A stretch of DNA of 64,000 nt from Earliella scabrosa. Its lineage: Eukaryota; Basidiomycota; Agaricomycetes; Polyporales; Polyporaceae. The stretch's first letter is position 1; every line of letters starts with the position of its first letter. The notes under the pieces are model-generated. The model was given only the letters and a program-made list of their open reading frames with translations. It did not search any database and was not told the DNA's origin. Below, one piece after another: positions 10,779-20,914 of this stretch. Position numbers and translations under genes: made by a program. The stretch lies in NCBI GenBank assembly GCA_022605405.1, contig JABYQQ010000006.1, forward strand, positions 1,488,001-1,552,000, in the 5' to 3' direction.

Positions 10779-12861
10779 TCATTCGTCGGCGGGCGCCGTA
10801 CAGTCAAAGTCAAGCTATAAGGTAACATACCCGTTAGCAGCGAGCATATAACACGGGCTAAGGGAAGACAGCAAACACGAACCTGATCCTCGCTCGCAAT
10901 ATTCTTGCAAACATACTCGGCGACTCCATCTGGAGACGTGAGGCTCGTGTTGACGGCAGTGATATCCTCACACGTCGCGGAACACTGGATGTCGACGACG
11001 ACGTTGCCCTCCCTGCCGGAAGACGTGCCCGTCACGTTGAAGTCTGGGCGACCGTGCGTCAGGGAGCGCATGACGAAAATGCGAGAACAGAGAACACTTA
11101 CAGTGGACGTCGGAGATGGAGAGCGTGCTAGGATACTGAGCGCAGACCTCTGCGTCTGTGGAGTAGCACTGGGTGATTGAATCATGAGCGTCAGAAAAGT
11201 ACATAGTGTCTGAGATCACGGCACTGACCTGGTTGATGTAGATGGGGTTGTCGACATTCTCAACTTGGAGGTATACGTGCGCATGATGAGATTTCGCAGA
11301 ATGGGTGGTCGAAGATACGAGGATGCCATACCGTGGAAGTCTCTGAAGGTAATGTTCCGGACAAAGCCAGAGCCACCGCCGATCGTGCTCTCTGACAAGA
11401 CTCAGTCAACATCGTTGCTCCACGCGCTGGCTTGAAATGGAGGTACGTACTAGGGTCAGGGTTTCCACCGAACACCTTGATGCGCGCCCCGTTCTCCGCG
11501 TTGAGCATTGTGATGTTCGTTACAGACACGTTCGCAACAATGTCAGTCTCTCCTGCGTACTGTCGTGACATAGAAGCATTCAGCATCCATCACCGTTACG
11601 AGCGAGACAAGGAGCGTGACGCACCTGGCCGAGGCTGCCCACAGAGATGCCGTGCGAGCCGTTGCACCACATGTTCGCGACGACGATGTTGGTGCTGTTC
11701 GGTTTGAACGCTGACGGCGGAAGAAGTATCGTCAGTCAGAACTACAGTGCTTCAGGGGGAGCGTGAGGTCACGTACAGACACAGTCATCTGCATTGTCCA
11801 CGACGGAGTCTCGAATGGTAACATGCGAAGATCGGTAGATGTCCCAACCGTCTGGAAGGTGTCGCTGTGTGAAACGTCTGCGAGTAACGACTTGAGGTCA
11901 ACATACCCGAGTTGGCAGTTTTGCTGTCGGAATACGAATGGGCGCGAATACTAAGGGACAACGGTAAGACGAAGGAGAACTAGCAGCAGAACCAGAGTGA
12001 CATACTTGATGTTGCTGTAGGTGACATTCGTGCTCTGGTACACCAACTGAGAAGCGTAAAGCATGAGGAGGACGTTCAAGTGGCTGTAAGCGTGGGTCAT
12101 ACGTTGTTCTATGCCGAGTCCAGTCAGAGGGGCCGAGGCGCATGAAAGTGGCGAGACGTACCCAAAATGGAGAGCCAATTTCACGCAGGTCTTCGACGAG
12201 GACATTCGTGGCGTTTCCGACGGTGAGCGGGATGGGACGGGCGAATGTCGTCGAGGACCCGCCCGCGGTGCCAGAGTCCTGAGGTAGAGCATTCATAAGA
12301 CATGCAGTCAGTATTGCGAGGGTCCAGAGGGTGCTCACGCGTGTGCGGTTGTAAGTGTCCCACCAGACCTGACCGTTGCCGTCAATGGTGCCACCTCCGT
12401 AAAGGTAAATGTTGTTGCCAGACAGGAACCAGAAGGTCGTCCTAAGATGCAGAGCAAATCATCAGTATGTTCGCACACGCGACGTGTGAATTTGTGAACC
12501 GTCTTACGCGTTTTGGTAGGTCAAGTAAAGACTCTGAGGGGACCACTTCGCGATGTTCGGGGTGTACTGGACTGGTACGCGACGGCTACCATGAACAAAC
12601 ACGGAAAGCGGGAAAGCTGAATGCATACGCACTAGTACCAGAGAGCTCGATTTCGACGTCATCCAAGTCCTTCGTCACAAGAAGCGTGTCCACGACGTAG
12701 TACTTGTCGAGGACGACCCTAGACTTCTTCGCGCACCTCTCGAACGCAGCGTTGATGGCAGGCCCATCGTCCTCTCCTCCACCAATGGCATGGACCTTGC
12801 ACGACTTTCGAGCGAGCGCGACGGCAGAGAGCGAAGCGAGCGTGAGGAGTTTCCAGAGCAT
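10779..12861 (-). CDS. Glycoside hydrolase family 28 exo-polygalacturonase, secreted, 408 aa
   Basis: Fourteen exons: 12861-12633, 12571-12508, 12441-12339, 12278-12162, 12046-12006, 11950-11907, 11851-11777, 11710-11625, 11559-11451, 11391-11332, 11263-11229, 11168-11102, 11043-10883, 10814-10779. Signal peptide at residues 1-17 ([17 protein letters not shown]). The right-handed beta-helix carries the GH28 active site: NSDGWD (N198-D200, the family's NTD), DD at 221-222, the SHG at 243-245 that exo-acting members show where endo enzymes have GHG, and RIK at 279-281. [10 protein letters not shown] and the Cys pair near the C-terminus (CSATCED) fit fungal exo-polygalacturonases, which release galacturonic acid from pectin ends. 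Several N-glycosylation sites are present. The last exon is only 36 nt and restores the family's LDFDC ending. A TATA-like box lies at about 12930. Confidence 0.94.
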
Positions 12862-14201
12862 CTCTTCGCTGGGGTTGTCCGGAGAATGAGGAACTTCGTC
12901 GAGGTGGTCTTCGTCGCCATTCCGTGTGTATTATATCGTCTGAGAGGATCACGAGAACGCACATTTAGATGCGGCGGTTGACCAGGCGGTCCGGAGGTAT
13001 ACATGGAGGACGTCCGTGAGCAGCAGGTCGAAGAGGTTGAGCGTCATTGTTCTGGTCAGCAGACGACGCGTCTCAGATCTTAGCGCCACAATGCCCGGCG
13101 TTACATGGTCTCTCCTCGACGCGCTCGAAGTTACCCTCTAGAGTCGTTCGAATCCTTACTTACACCAGCTTCCAAGTTTCAAGTCTCCGACAAGCTTCAC
13201 GTTCAACCTTACATATCCGATTTCCACAGCCAATCTGATATGGCCGTTTACCTGAACAGCGCTCGTGGTCTACGCGGCAGCCTCTGGGGACCGTTCGGAT
13301 TGCACTCCACTCCAAGTCCTTTCAACACAATCTAATCCACATAGTGCCATTTGCTCTCACCCGGCAGGCTCAACACTCCAAGTATCTTGTTTGCTAGGGC
13401 TATCTCATCAATAGAGGGTGCGGTCATCGTAACTGCTCCGGACCGCCGATTGCGACACTCCTCTGACATAGACCGAGCAGATGTCACGCCAACGTGAACA
13501 TGCACAACAGAGCAAATTCGGGGCCATTGCGAGTGCGGAGGGAATATTCACGCAGAGCGTAACGACAATGGTGCCCAGCGACATGCCATTTGTGCTTCAT
13601 CAAGTCTGCATCTTCTGTAACGCTGTGTGGTCGGATGCGTATGCGTTGGAAATCTTCCCGAACCTCACGCTTCTTCCGAATCGGACCACGGGAATGGGTG
13701 CAAGAAATCTCGAAGGATGATAATGACCACAGGTTGTATGACAGATCCTGGTTGCATGGTTCAGATCTATGCACGGGTGCCTTGAACACCATCCTTCTAA
13801 CGCCTACTATCCTTGGCTGTAAGTTGTCTGTCACTACTCTGAGAATTCCATGAATACGCCCTCAGCCACTGTGTTCAGCCTTTTGAAGTTCATACGAAGG
13901 TCCAAGCGGACATCCGCCGCTCGCGCCTCGACAGAGCAGGTGATGGTTGGGCTATTGTGAAGCTCACCATGGGCCGTGGGGGGCGGCACCTTTATCGTCC
14001 CAGAGTTGGTCACCAGTTCTCTCAGCGCAATTTGTGGCTCAGAGCATCAGATATATATCAGACTCAGGGACGTATTCAAGTTCGATACTGGTACAACGCG
14101 CCCTGAGACTGCGTTGGGATACTTATATGAAGCATAGACAGAACGCTTCCCCTGGGGCCCGTCTCCGACGGCTGCGGTTGTCCCTGACTCTCACTGACAG
14201 A
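12862..14201. other. Intergenic region; no supported gene
   Basis: Promoter space for the pectinase (minus) and the membrane protein starting at 14202 (plus). The open frames in between (for example 13484-13853 on both strands) overlap one another and show no signature. Confidence 0.5.
12930..12935 (-). promoter_or_regulatory. TATA-like box of the GH28 gene
   Basis: Minus-strand TATAAT about 70 bp upstream of the ATG at 12861. Confidence 0.5.
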
Positions 14202-15473
14202 ATGAACCTCAGCATCCATGTCTATGCCCTCATTGGCTTTGCCTGTGAGGCCGTCTGCTGGGGTACGTACATGTATCTCGATTCACTCCTCGGCCTCAGT
14301 CGTACTACGTACTAACGACTGTCTCACAATAGGAATAAATTCTGTACTTTTCCTCATTTCTGTCGCTTTGACTCTCTACCGCCTACAACAAAGTCATGCC
14401 CTCCGAGTCCCTCAGCTTCCTATGATTGGTCTCACGTGCGCTCTCTTTCTATGCTGCACTGCCCACTTTGCTCTGGAGTTCAATCACTTCTACATCGTCC
14501 TGGTGCGACAATGACAATCCTCCGATGCAGTGTAACCACTCTGACATGAAGTGACAGGGCACCACTGGAGTCGATGGTTTTGCAAATGAAACAAAGCCCA
14601 TGCTAGGAGCAGACATCCTTCTATCGGTGTGCGATCTCCTAGGAAACCTCATTCTCATCTATCGGTGTTGGATCATATGGGGACGCAACTACTGGATCGT
14701 CGGTCTTCCCACTCTGACCGCAATTGCCGGATTCTGTGAGACAAATCATCTTTCCACCGTCCTTTGTCCGTGTTGTATACTTTTCTGACCTTTTCATGTC
14801 ACTGGCAGCCTGTGTCGCAGGAGTTGCTCACCTCGTAATTACGAAGGATCCAACCTCCCCCTTGCCCCCACCTGCAATCATCCCTCTTGGACTAGCCACG
14901 TATTCGCTACCTCTCGCTACCAACGTGATCACCACGGGACTGATTGTCGGAAAACTGCGGTGGATGCTTCACTCCACCGTACTCGTTGGTGGTCGGTCTA
15001 CCGGCATATTCCAGCGCGGGTACGGAGCGGTTCAACGGGCTGCCGGGATATTCATCGAGAGCGGCGTCCTCTACCTCATCACGCAGCTTATACTCGTCGT
15101 TCTATTCTCCATCGACCACCCCGCCAACCTCATTGTGTCCGAAATTGCTGTCCAAGTCTATGTAAGTACCACCGCTCTTGATGACATTGCATGCCCTGGA
15201 ATTGAATTGACATCACAGGGGATCGCCTCCACCCTAATCGTCATGAGAATCACACTAGGAATTGCTCATGACTCCGCCGTTCAGCGCACTCCGAACGTGC
15301 TCTCTGGCTCCACATTCCATTCAGCGGGCGATAGCACCCTTCAAGCGGCGGGCAAGGCCGCCGTTCCACAGGTGCGGATCCGGCCCGATGCAGTCATGAA
15401 GGCCGACACGGACTCCATAGAAATGAAGCCTTATTTGAGCTCATCACGAGTGGATCTCGAGGGAGCTGTCTAA
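14202..15473 (+). CDS. Multi-pass (about seven-span) integral membrane protein, 338 aa
   Basis: Exons 14202-14262, 14333-14502, 14558-14735, 14809-15161 and 15219-15473 splice in phase. The predicted spans include NSVLFLISVALTLY, MIGLTCALFLCCTAHFALE, ADILLSVCDLLGNLILIYRC (followed by WIIWGRNYWIV), AIIPLGLATYSLPLATNVIT, GVLYLITQLILVVLF and a last span around IASTLIVMRITLGIA. The YRCWIIWGRN motif and the overall plan are typical of a very large Agaricomycete family of uncharacterised membrane proteins that resemble receptors in topology. The cytosolic tail (about 80 residues) is Ser/Ala-rich. Receptor function is not demonstrated for this family. No neighbour hints at its role. Confidence 0.85.
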
Positions 15474-15755
15474 AGTCGTTCATTCGGCCCCGGACTACTA
15501 GTAGTAATAGTCGTCTGAAGTTGTTCTATGATATCGTGAGCTCCATAGTCGGATTCTGTCCCTGACGATGGATGTACATACTGTGTTACAACTTGAACTG
15601 GTACTGGGGCTCAGGTCGGGCATGCGGGACGAGGGTCTGCTATAGTTCAAACTGGCACAGTAAGGGGGCGCTAGTACACCAACTTTCCGAAGCATGAGAT
15701 ATTCGGTATTGCCGCAAACCACTGGTGACACAGATGGATGAACAGCCATTGAGGG
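15474..15755. other. Intergenic spacer before the inverted repeat
   Basis: 3' region of the membrane protein ending at 15473. Nothing recognised. Confidence 0.5.
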
Positions 15756-16692
15756 CCAAGCTCTGAATTGTCATTGTCTGCAGGTTTATAGCACGCAAGT
15801 GTCCTCTGCGCCCGGAGATACACCCACGGTGGCATCGAAACACGGTACACCGACACGATCCTCTGGCGCTCAATCGGCACCCTATGGGGGCTTGCAATTG
15901 ACAGCGAAGGCGCCTCTGTGCGCCATTTCTTGTGAATGCGCGTTACGCTCGGGAGGAGGCCATGCGTGTGTTGCTGTCCCCATGGTCGCCTCAATTTCCT
16001 ATGCCTCTTGTATTCTGCGTCGCCTCGGTCTCAGGCTGTCGGCGGGCAGGGACCTCTCCTCGGGCGCAACTCCAGCAAGCTGCACGGATCAATTGACCGA
16101 CCGGTCATAACCGCACGTAGACGGTTATAGGCGAGCTACCGGTCCCGACTCGGTCGTTCTGCTAAGATTAGCGTTGAACGTCAATCGCAGCTCACGACGC
16201 ACGTTGATCCTCGTACTGTGAACAGGGTTCTCTGGCTTGCACGTTCGTGTAGGAAGCTCTAGCATAGTCATCGGTGAGCATTGATAACAAGCTATGAGGA
16301 CGAATATGGAGCGATGACCGTTGTACAGGCATAAGCGGGCGGTGGCGCAGAGGAGTCGTCTACGGTCTCAAGGCGGAGACGACGAGTAGTGCATGGTTGA
16401 AGACTTGCAATCTCCGCCCCGGCATGTAGGAGTCAATGGCCCACATGCCTCCGTGGCGGAGACCCATCAGCGTCCAGGATCCGCCTTCTGACGCGGGTGT
16501 CTCGTCCGAGAGACATGATTCGCCCAATGTAGCCGCAGAGACCAGCCAGGTATGACACGTCCTGAACCGCTGTCTCCGCCAGTGCTGACCATGAAGCAGC
16601 GCCCCACTCGGGGACGGACGGCTCGGCAGAAAACACGACCCTTGACAGAGCTCAGAGCTATTCGGGTTACGGGAGACGCACGAGAGGGTAGG

Positions 16693-16700
16693 TATATAAG
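16693..16700 (+). promoter_or_regulatory. TATA box (TATATAAG) of the Cys-rich protein gene, left copy
   Basis: Located 54 bp before the ATG at 16754 and conserved in the right-arm copy. Confidence 0.7.
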
Positions 16701-16753
16701 GAGGGATGCGAGGAGGACACTCACCAGGCAATCATCTCCAGCTCTACTTCAGC

Positions 16754-17352
16754 ATGCAGTTCTCCGCCAAGTTCGCCACTCTTGCTTTCGCTCTCCTCGG
16801 CTCCTTCGCCTCTGGCGTTGTCGGGGTCCCCACTGCGGACGTGAGTTGTATGCATTCTCGCCATGTTTGCGGGTGATACTCACGAGCTTTGGCTGCAGGT
16901 CGAAGCTGTGGACGCGAACGCAGTGAGCCCAGCATCGTCTATACGGCCCCTTGCGCTTCAGCACACTGACCTCACACTGTTATATCCAGGCCGCGCCGTA
17001 CATCGTGTCCCACGAGCAGATGATGCACTGGCTCGCGACGACCGACGCCAACATCACCTACGTCGGCGAGCCCCTCAACCCGCTCGCGCCCCGCGCCGCC
17101 CAGACCACGACGGTCACGTACTGCAGCTCGCGCCAGGGCAACACCTGCGGCGGGGCGTGCAGCGTGTACGTCGGTAACCCGACGTGCCTCAGGGCGCCGA
17201 ACACGAACTGCCTCATGGCGACGAACGACGTCCAGTTCTGCAACACCGCGGGGTGCGGGGGCATCTGCAACCGGTTCTCCACCTGCGGCGTCCGTCTCGA
17301 CGGCGGGTTCTGCTACACCCCCGGCACCCAGGCCATCCGCGTCCTGGTCTAA
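16754..17352 (+). CDS. Small secreted Cys-rich protein, 157 aa (copy 1, left arm)
   Basis: Exons 16754-16840, 16899-16922 (a 24-nt microexon) and 16990-17352. Signal peptide about residues 1-24 (FATLAFALLGSFASG), then a short acidic propeptide-like stretch and a globular part with ten Cys starting at VTYCSSRQGNTCGGAC and ending GGFCYTPG. Even Cys number and extracellular export suggest five disulphides. The pattern (C-x8-C-x3-C, paired CGG motifs) is seen in small secreted proteins of many Agaricomycetes. It does not match the C-CC-C-C-CC-C spacing of hydrophobins. Function unknown; an effector-like or cell-wall role is only inference. Copy 2 at 19088-19686 encodes the same protein. A TATA box lies at 16693. 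Confidence 0.85.
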
Positions 17353-17600
17353 TGCGGTCAGGCCAAGGGAACATCAGTATAGATCGGAACGTACAGGAGC
17401 GGGGTCGATGTAGTATCCTCAGAAGGGTGTCGTTGTAGTAGGGACTGGTGGATACGTATGGAGAATGTCGATGTGGCCGTCCACCTCGGGAAGTGTGTGT
17501 CATGATTCCCTTCGCTGTTTCTATCTAGATGAGCATGCCTGAGGTGACTTTAACTTTAACTTCGCATACCGTGTCAAAGTTGGACGCAGATGAGACCTGA

Positions 17601-18328
17601 ATATTGCGAGGTTAGTTTGAATATAGTACTTCATAGTGGGGAGTCAACTTTGCGAAAAACGAGTTTGTCTCCATCTACGCGACGCCACGAGATGATGGCG
17701 GCTCACTGTTGCAAACCACATCCGACAAAGAGATCTATATAGGCTGATGAGACGCACATAAGAAACCGCTATTCAACAGGGCAGAACATGTTCGCGATGG
17801 TACTTGCATCGAGACAGGTTGAACAGACAGGGAACACACTGCCAAGAACTTGAGGTTAGGCTCTGCGACTCGGACATAGTAGACTCAGCGTTCAACGATG
17901 ATACTTACTAGTAATCAAATGTACTAGTGCTGCTGTGCCGCAGGGCCCCGAGTCGCAAAGTTCGGGAGGTGGATCGCCTCGTCCCCCGGCATTGTCAGGT
18001 ACCGGCGATGTAAAGATATACGCTACTGCGACCGTGTGATGATATTGAATCATGGGGGAAGATGAAATATCAAACCACCGGGGGATGGGCGAGTAATTCA
18101 GTAATAGCACAAAGTTCGCGTGAGTCGATGGGAGTCGTGCCCACTGCCGACACAACGAGGGTTGGACATCCGAAGTTCCTCAACCGAGGGACGAGGCGAT
18201 CTGTAAGGAGCTGGGGGTGACAGTGAGTCTTGAGGCCTGAGGCGTCACAAGTGCGTTAGATCCCGTTTTATAGCGGTGAACAACACAGACGTAGTGACAC
18301 AAGGTAGAAAAGACTACAGCATCGTGAG
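17601..18328. other. Left part of the inverted-repeat spacer
   Basis: Unique sequence between the left arm and the MITE. An isolated TATATA word lies near 17736, but no open frame with a signature follows. The 8-bp word ATCGTGAG at 18321-18328 is the left target-site duplication of the MITE. Confidence 0.5.
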
Positions 18329-18763
18329 TAGGGTAGAGTCAATAAGTATTTTGCTTTCTACCTGACCGTTAATAACTGGTCTGGTGTCAGGACCCTTATT
18401 GACCAAGGTTATTGACTGTTGTTAACAAAGCTGTTAACAACGGTCAATAACGGTCAATAACGATAATGACACGTTCATAACCTGTCCGGCGTCTGTCTAG
18501 ATATGTCAAGACATGTTTCCTTTTGCTTTGGCCGCGGGTCAGAGAAGCTGAAAACTGCTGACACCATGACCTGCGTGTGTCAGCAATCTCTGGATGAGCG
18601 GTAAGGCATGTCTCTTGGGGGAGAGCAGCTGTTCAACGGGGGTCCATATTGACACTTTATGACACCCCTCTGCAGGGCCCCCAGTTAATAACCGTTAATA
18701 ACAAGTTATTAACCGAGTAAACAACATGCTGTCAATAAGAGACCCCTTCTTGGCTCTACCCTA
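18329..18763. mobile_element. Non-autonomous hAT-type MITE, 435 bp, with 8-bp TSD
   Basis: Terminal inverted repeats read TAGGGTAGAGTCAATAAG on the left and, in reverse complement, TAGGGTAGAGCCAAGAAG on the right (16 of 18 match). The element is flanked by a perfect 8-bp direct repeat ATCGTGAG (18321-18328 and 18764-18771). An 8-bp duplication is the hallmark of hAT transposition. The interior has no transposase frame and is packed with GTTAATAAC / GGTCAATAAC words in both orientations, which would fold back. It sits in the spacer of the large inverted repeat. Confidence 0.85.
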
Positions 18764-18797
18764 ATCGTGAGCGCTAGTGTGGGCTATAACTAGGAAC

Positions 18798-18809
18798 CCT
18801 AACCCTAAT
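18798..18809. repeat. Telomere-like CCCTAA dimer
   Basis: Two exact copies of CCCTAA in tandem, 26 bp beyond the MITE duplication and 30 bp from the right arm. Two units may be chance; noted because it lies at a rearrangement junction. Confidence 0.4.
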
Positions 18810-19087
18810 ACACATCCCTTACACAATACTATTACTTATTCAGGTCTCATCTGCGTCCAACTTTGACACGGTATGCGAAATTAAAGTTAAAGTCACCTCA
18901 GGCATGCTCATCTAGATAGAAACAGCGAAGGGAATCATGACACACACTTCCCGAGGTGGACGGCCACATCGACATTCTCCATACGTATCCACCAGTCCCT
19001 ACTACAACGACACCCTTCTGAGGATACTACATCGACCCCGCTCCTGTACGTTCCGATCGATACTGATGTTCCCTTGGCCTGACCGCA

Positions 19088-19686
19088 TTAGACCAGGACG
19101 CGGATGGCCTGGGTGCCGGGGGTGTAGCAGAACCCGCCGTCGAGACGGACGCCGCAGGTGGAGAACCGGTTGCAGATGCCCCCGCACCCCGCGGTGTTGC
19201 AGAACTGGACGTCGTTCGTCGCCATGAGGCAGTTCGTGTTCGGCGCCCTGAGGCACGTCGGGTTACCGACGTACACGCTGCACGCCCCGCCGCAGGTGTT
19301 GCCCTGGCGCGAGCTGCAGTACGTGACCGTCGTGGTCTGGGCGGCGCGGGGCGCGAGCGGGTTGAGGGGCTCGCCGACGTAGGTGATGTTGGCGTCGGTC
19401 GTCGCGAGCCAGTGCATCATCTGCTCGTGGGACACGATGTACGGCGCGGCCTGGATATAACAGTGTGAGGTCAGTGTGCTGAAGCGCAAGGGGCCGTATA
19501 GACGATGCTGGGCTCACTGCGTTCGCGTCCACAGCTTCGACCTGCAGCCAAAGCTCGTGAGTATCACCCGCAAACATGGCGAGAATGCATACAACTCACG
19601 TCCGCAGTGGGGACCCCGACAACGCCAGAGGCGAAGGAGCCGAGGAGAGCGAAAGCAAGAGTGGCGAACTTGGCGGAGAACTGCAT
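19088..19686 (-). CDS. Small secreted Cys-rich protein, 157 aa (copy 2, right arm)
   Basis: Exons 19686-19600, 19541-19518 and 19450-19088, a mirror of the gene at 16754-17352. The predicted proteins are the same over all three exons, and translations read through the introns also agree, so the gene body is essentially identical at the DNA level. The promoters differ at only a few sites. Signal peptide, ten Cys and unknown function are as for copy 1. Because flanking arm sequence has diverged while the gene body has not, recent gene conversion between the arms or strong recent homogenisation is likely (inference). Confidence 0.85.
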
Positions 19687-19739
19687 GCTGAAGAAGAGCT
19701 GGAGATGATTGCCTGGTGAGTGTCCGCCTCGCATCCCTC

Positions 19740-19747
19740 CTTATATA
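19740..19747 (-). promoter_or_regulatory. TATA box of the Cys-rich protein gene, right copy
   Basis: Minus-strand TATATAAG, 54 bp before the ATG at 19686, identical to the left-arm box at 16693. Confidence 0.7.
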
Positions 19748-20914
19748 CCTACCCTCTCGTGCGTCTCCTGTAATCCGAATAGCTCTGAGCTCTGTCAAGG
19801 GTCGTGTTCTCTGCTGAGCCGTCCGTCCCCGAGCGGGGCGCTGCTTCATGTTCAGCACTGGCGGAGACAGTAGTTCAGTGCGTGTCATACCTGGCTGGTC
19901 TCTGCGGCTACATGGGGCGAATCATGTTTGTCAGACGAGACACCCGCGTCAGAAGGCGGATCCTGGACGCTGATGGGTCTCCGCCACGGAGGCATGTGGG
20001 CCATTGACTCCTACATGCCGAGGCGGACATGTCAAGTCTTCAACCACCTGCACTACTCGTCGTCTCCGCCTTGAGACCGTAGACGTCTCCTCTGCGCCTT
20101 TGCTGCGCCACCACCCGCTTCTGCCTGTACAACGGTCACAGCTCCATATTCGTCCTCATAGCTTGTTATCAATGCTCACCGATGACTATGCTATAGCTTC
20201 CAACACACGCTCTCCAACGCGAACGTGCAAGCCAGAGAACCCTGTTGACGGTACGAGGATCAACGTCCGTCGTGAGCTGCGATTGACGTTCAACGCTAAT
20301 CTTAGCTGCACGACCGAGTCGGGACCGGTAGCTCGCCTATAACCGTTCACGTGCGGCTATGACCGGTCGGTCAATTGATCCGGGCAGGTTGCTGGAGTTG
20401 CGCCCGAGGAGAGGTCCCTGCCCGCCGACAGACCGAGGTGACGCAGCAGTGAATGTACAAGAGGCCTAGGAAATCGAGGAGACCATGGGGACAGCGACAC
20501 ACGCGTGGCAGCCTCCCGAGCGTGACGCGCATTAACAAGAAATGGCGCGCAGAGGCGCCTTCGCTGTCAATTGCAAGCCCCCACAGGGTGCCGATTGAGC
20601 GCCACAGGGTATTCGTATATGGTAGAGATCGTGTCGGTATACCGTGTCTCTATGCCGCCTTGGGTGTAACTCCAGGCGCAGAGAACACCTGCGTGCGATA
20701 AACCTGGAAAACAATGACAATTCAGAGCTTGGTCGCACGACGTGGGCGATGTCAGCGCAGTAGATGATGAGATAAATGGACGTTAGGTTGTTACACGCTA
20801 TGCATGATAATGTTACAACAATACGAGCCCACACACCGCGAAGCAAAGAACAGCAACAGCAGAACGCGAGAGCACAACATAGGAGGATAACCTCCGACAC
20901 AAGAGCCGGTGAGA

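Larger units (their letters stand above)
15756..17600 (+). repeat. Left arm of a large inverted repeat
   Basis: The reverse complement of this segment recurs at 18840-20732. The outer boundary is the word CCAAGCTCTGAATTGTC (from 15756), matched by its complement ending at 20732. The inner boundary is GATGAGACCTGA ending at 17600, matched by TCAGGTCTCATC starting at 18840. The outer 700 bp or so carry many differences and small indels. The inner part, which includes the Cys-rich protein gene with its introns, is identical or nearly so. The arms flank a 1,239-bp spacer. Confidence 0.93.
18840..20732 (-). repeat. Right arm of the large inverted repeat
   Basis: Reverse complement of 15756-17600. 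Contains the second Cys-rich protein gene, its TATA box, and the diverged outer part. About 48 bp longer than the left arm because of small indels in the outer portion. Confidence 0.93.

Noticed and set aside
16552..16926. Open frames of 124 codons mirrored at 19514-19888
   Set aside because: Shadow frames over the promoter and first exon of the Cys-rich genes; their conservation is only a result of the inverted repeat.
17058..17282. Antisense frames opposite the Cys-rich coding exons (also 19158-19382)
   Set aside because: GC-rich antisense shadow of a real exon; no independent start context or signature.
16754..17352. Hydrophobin assignment for the Cys-rich secreted protein
   Set aside because: Ten Cys with CGG repeats do not match the eight-Cys hydrophobin pattern with two CC pairs.
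20532..20914. Long minus-strand frame running past the DUF7918 stop into the inverted-repeat arm
   Set aside because: Splicing at 21060/20995 gives the family C-terminus VIDLTSD; the read-through frame shows no homology.
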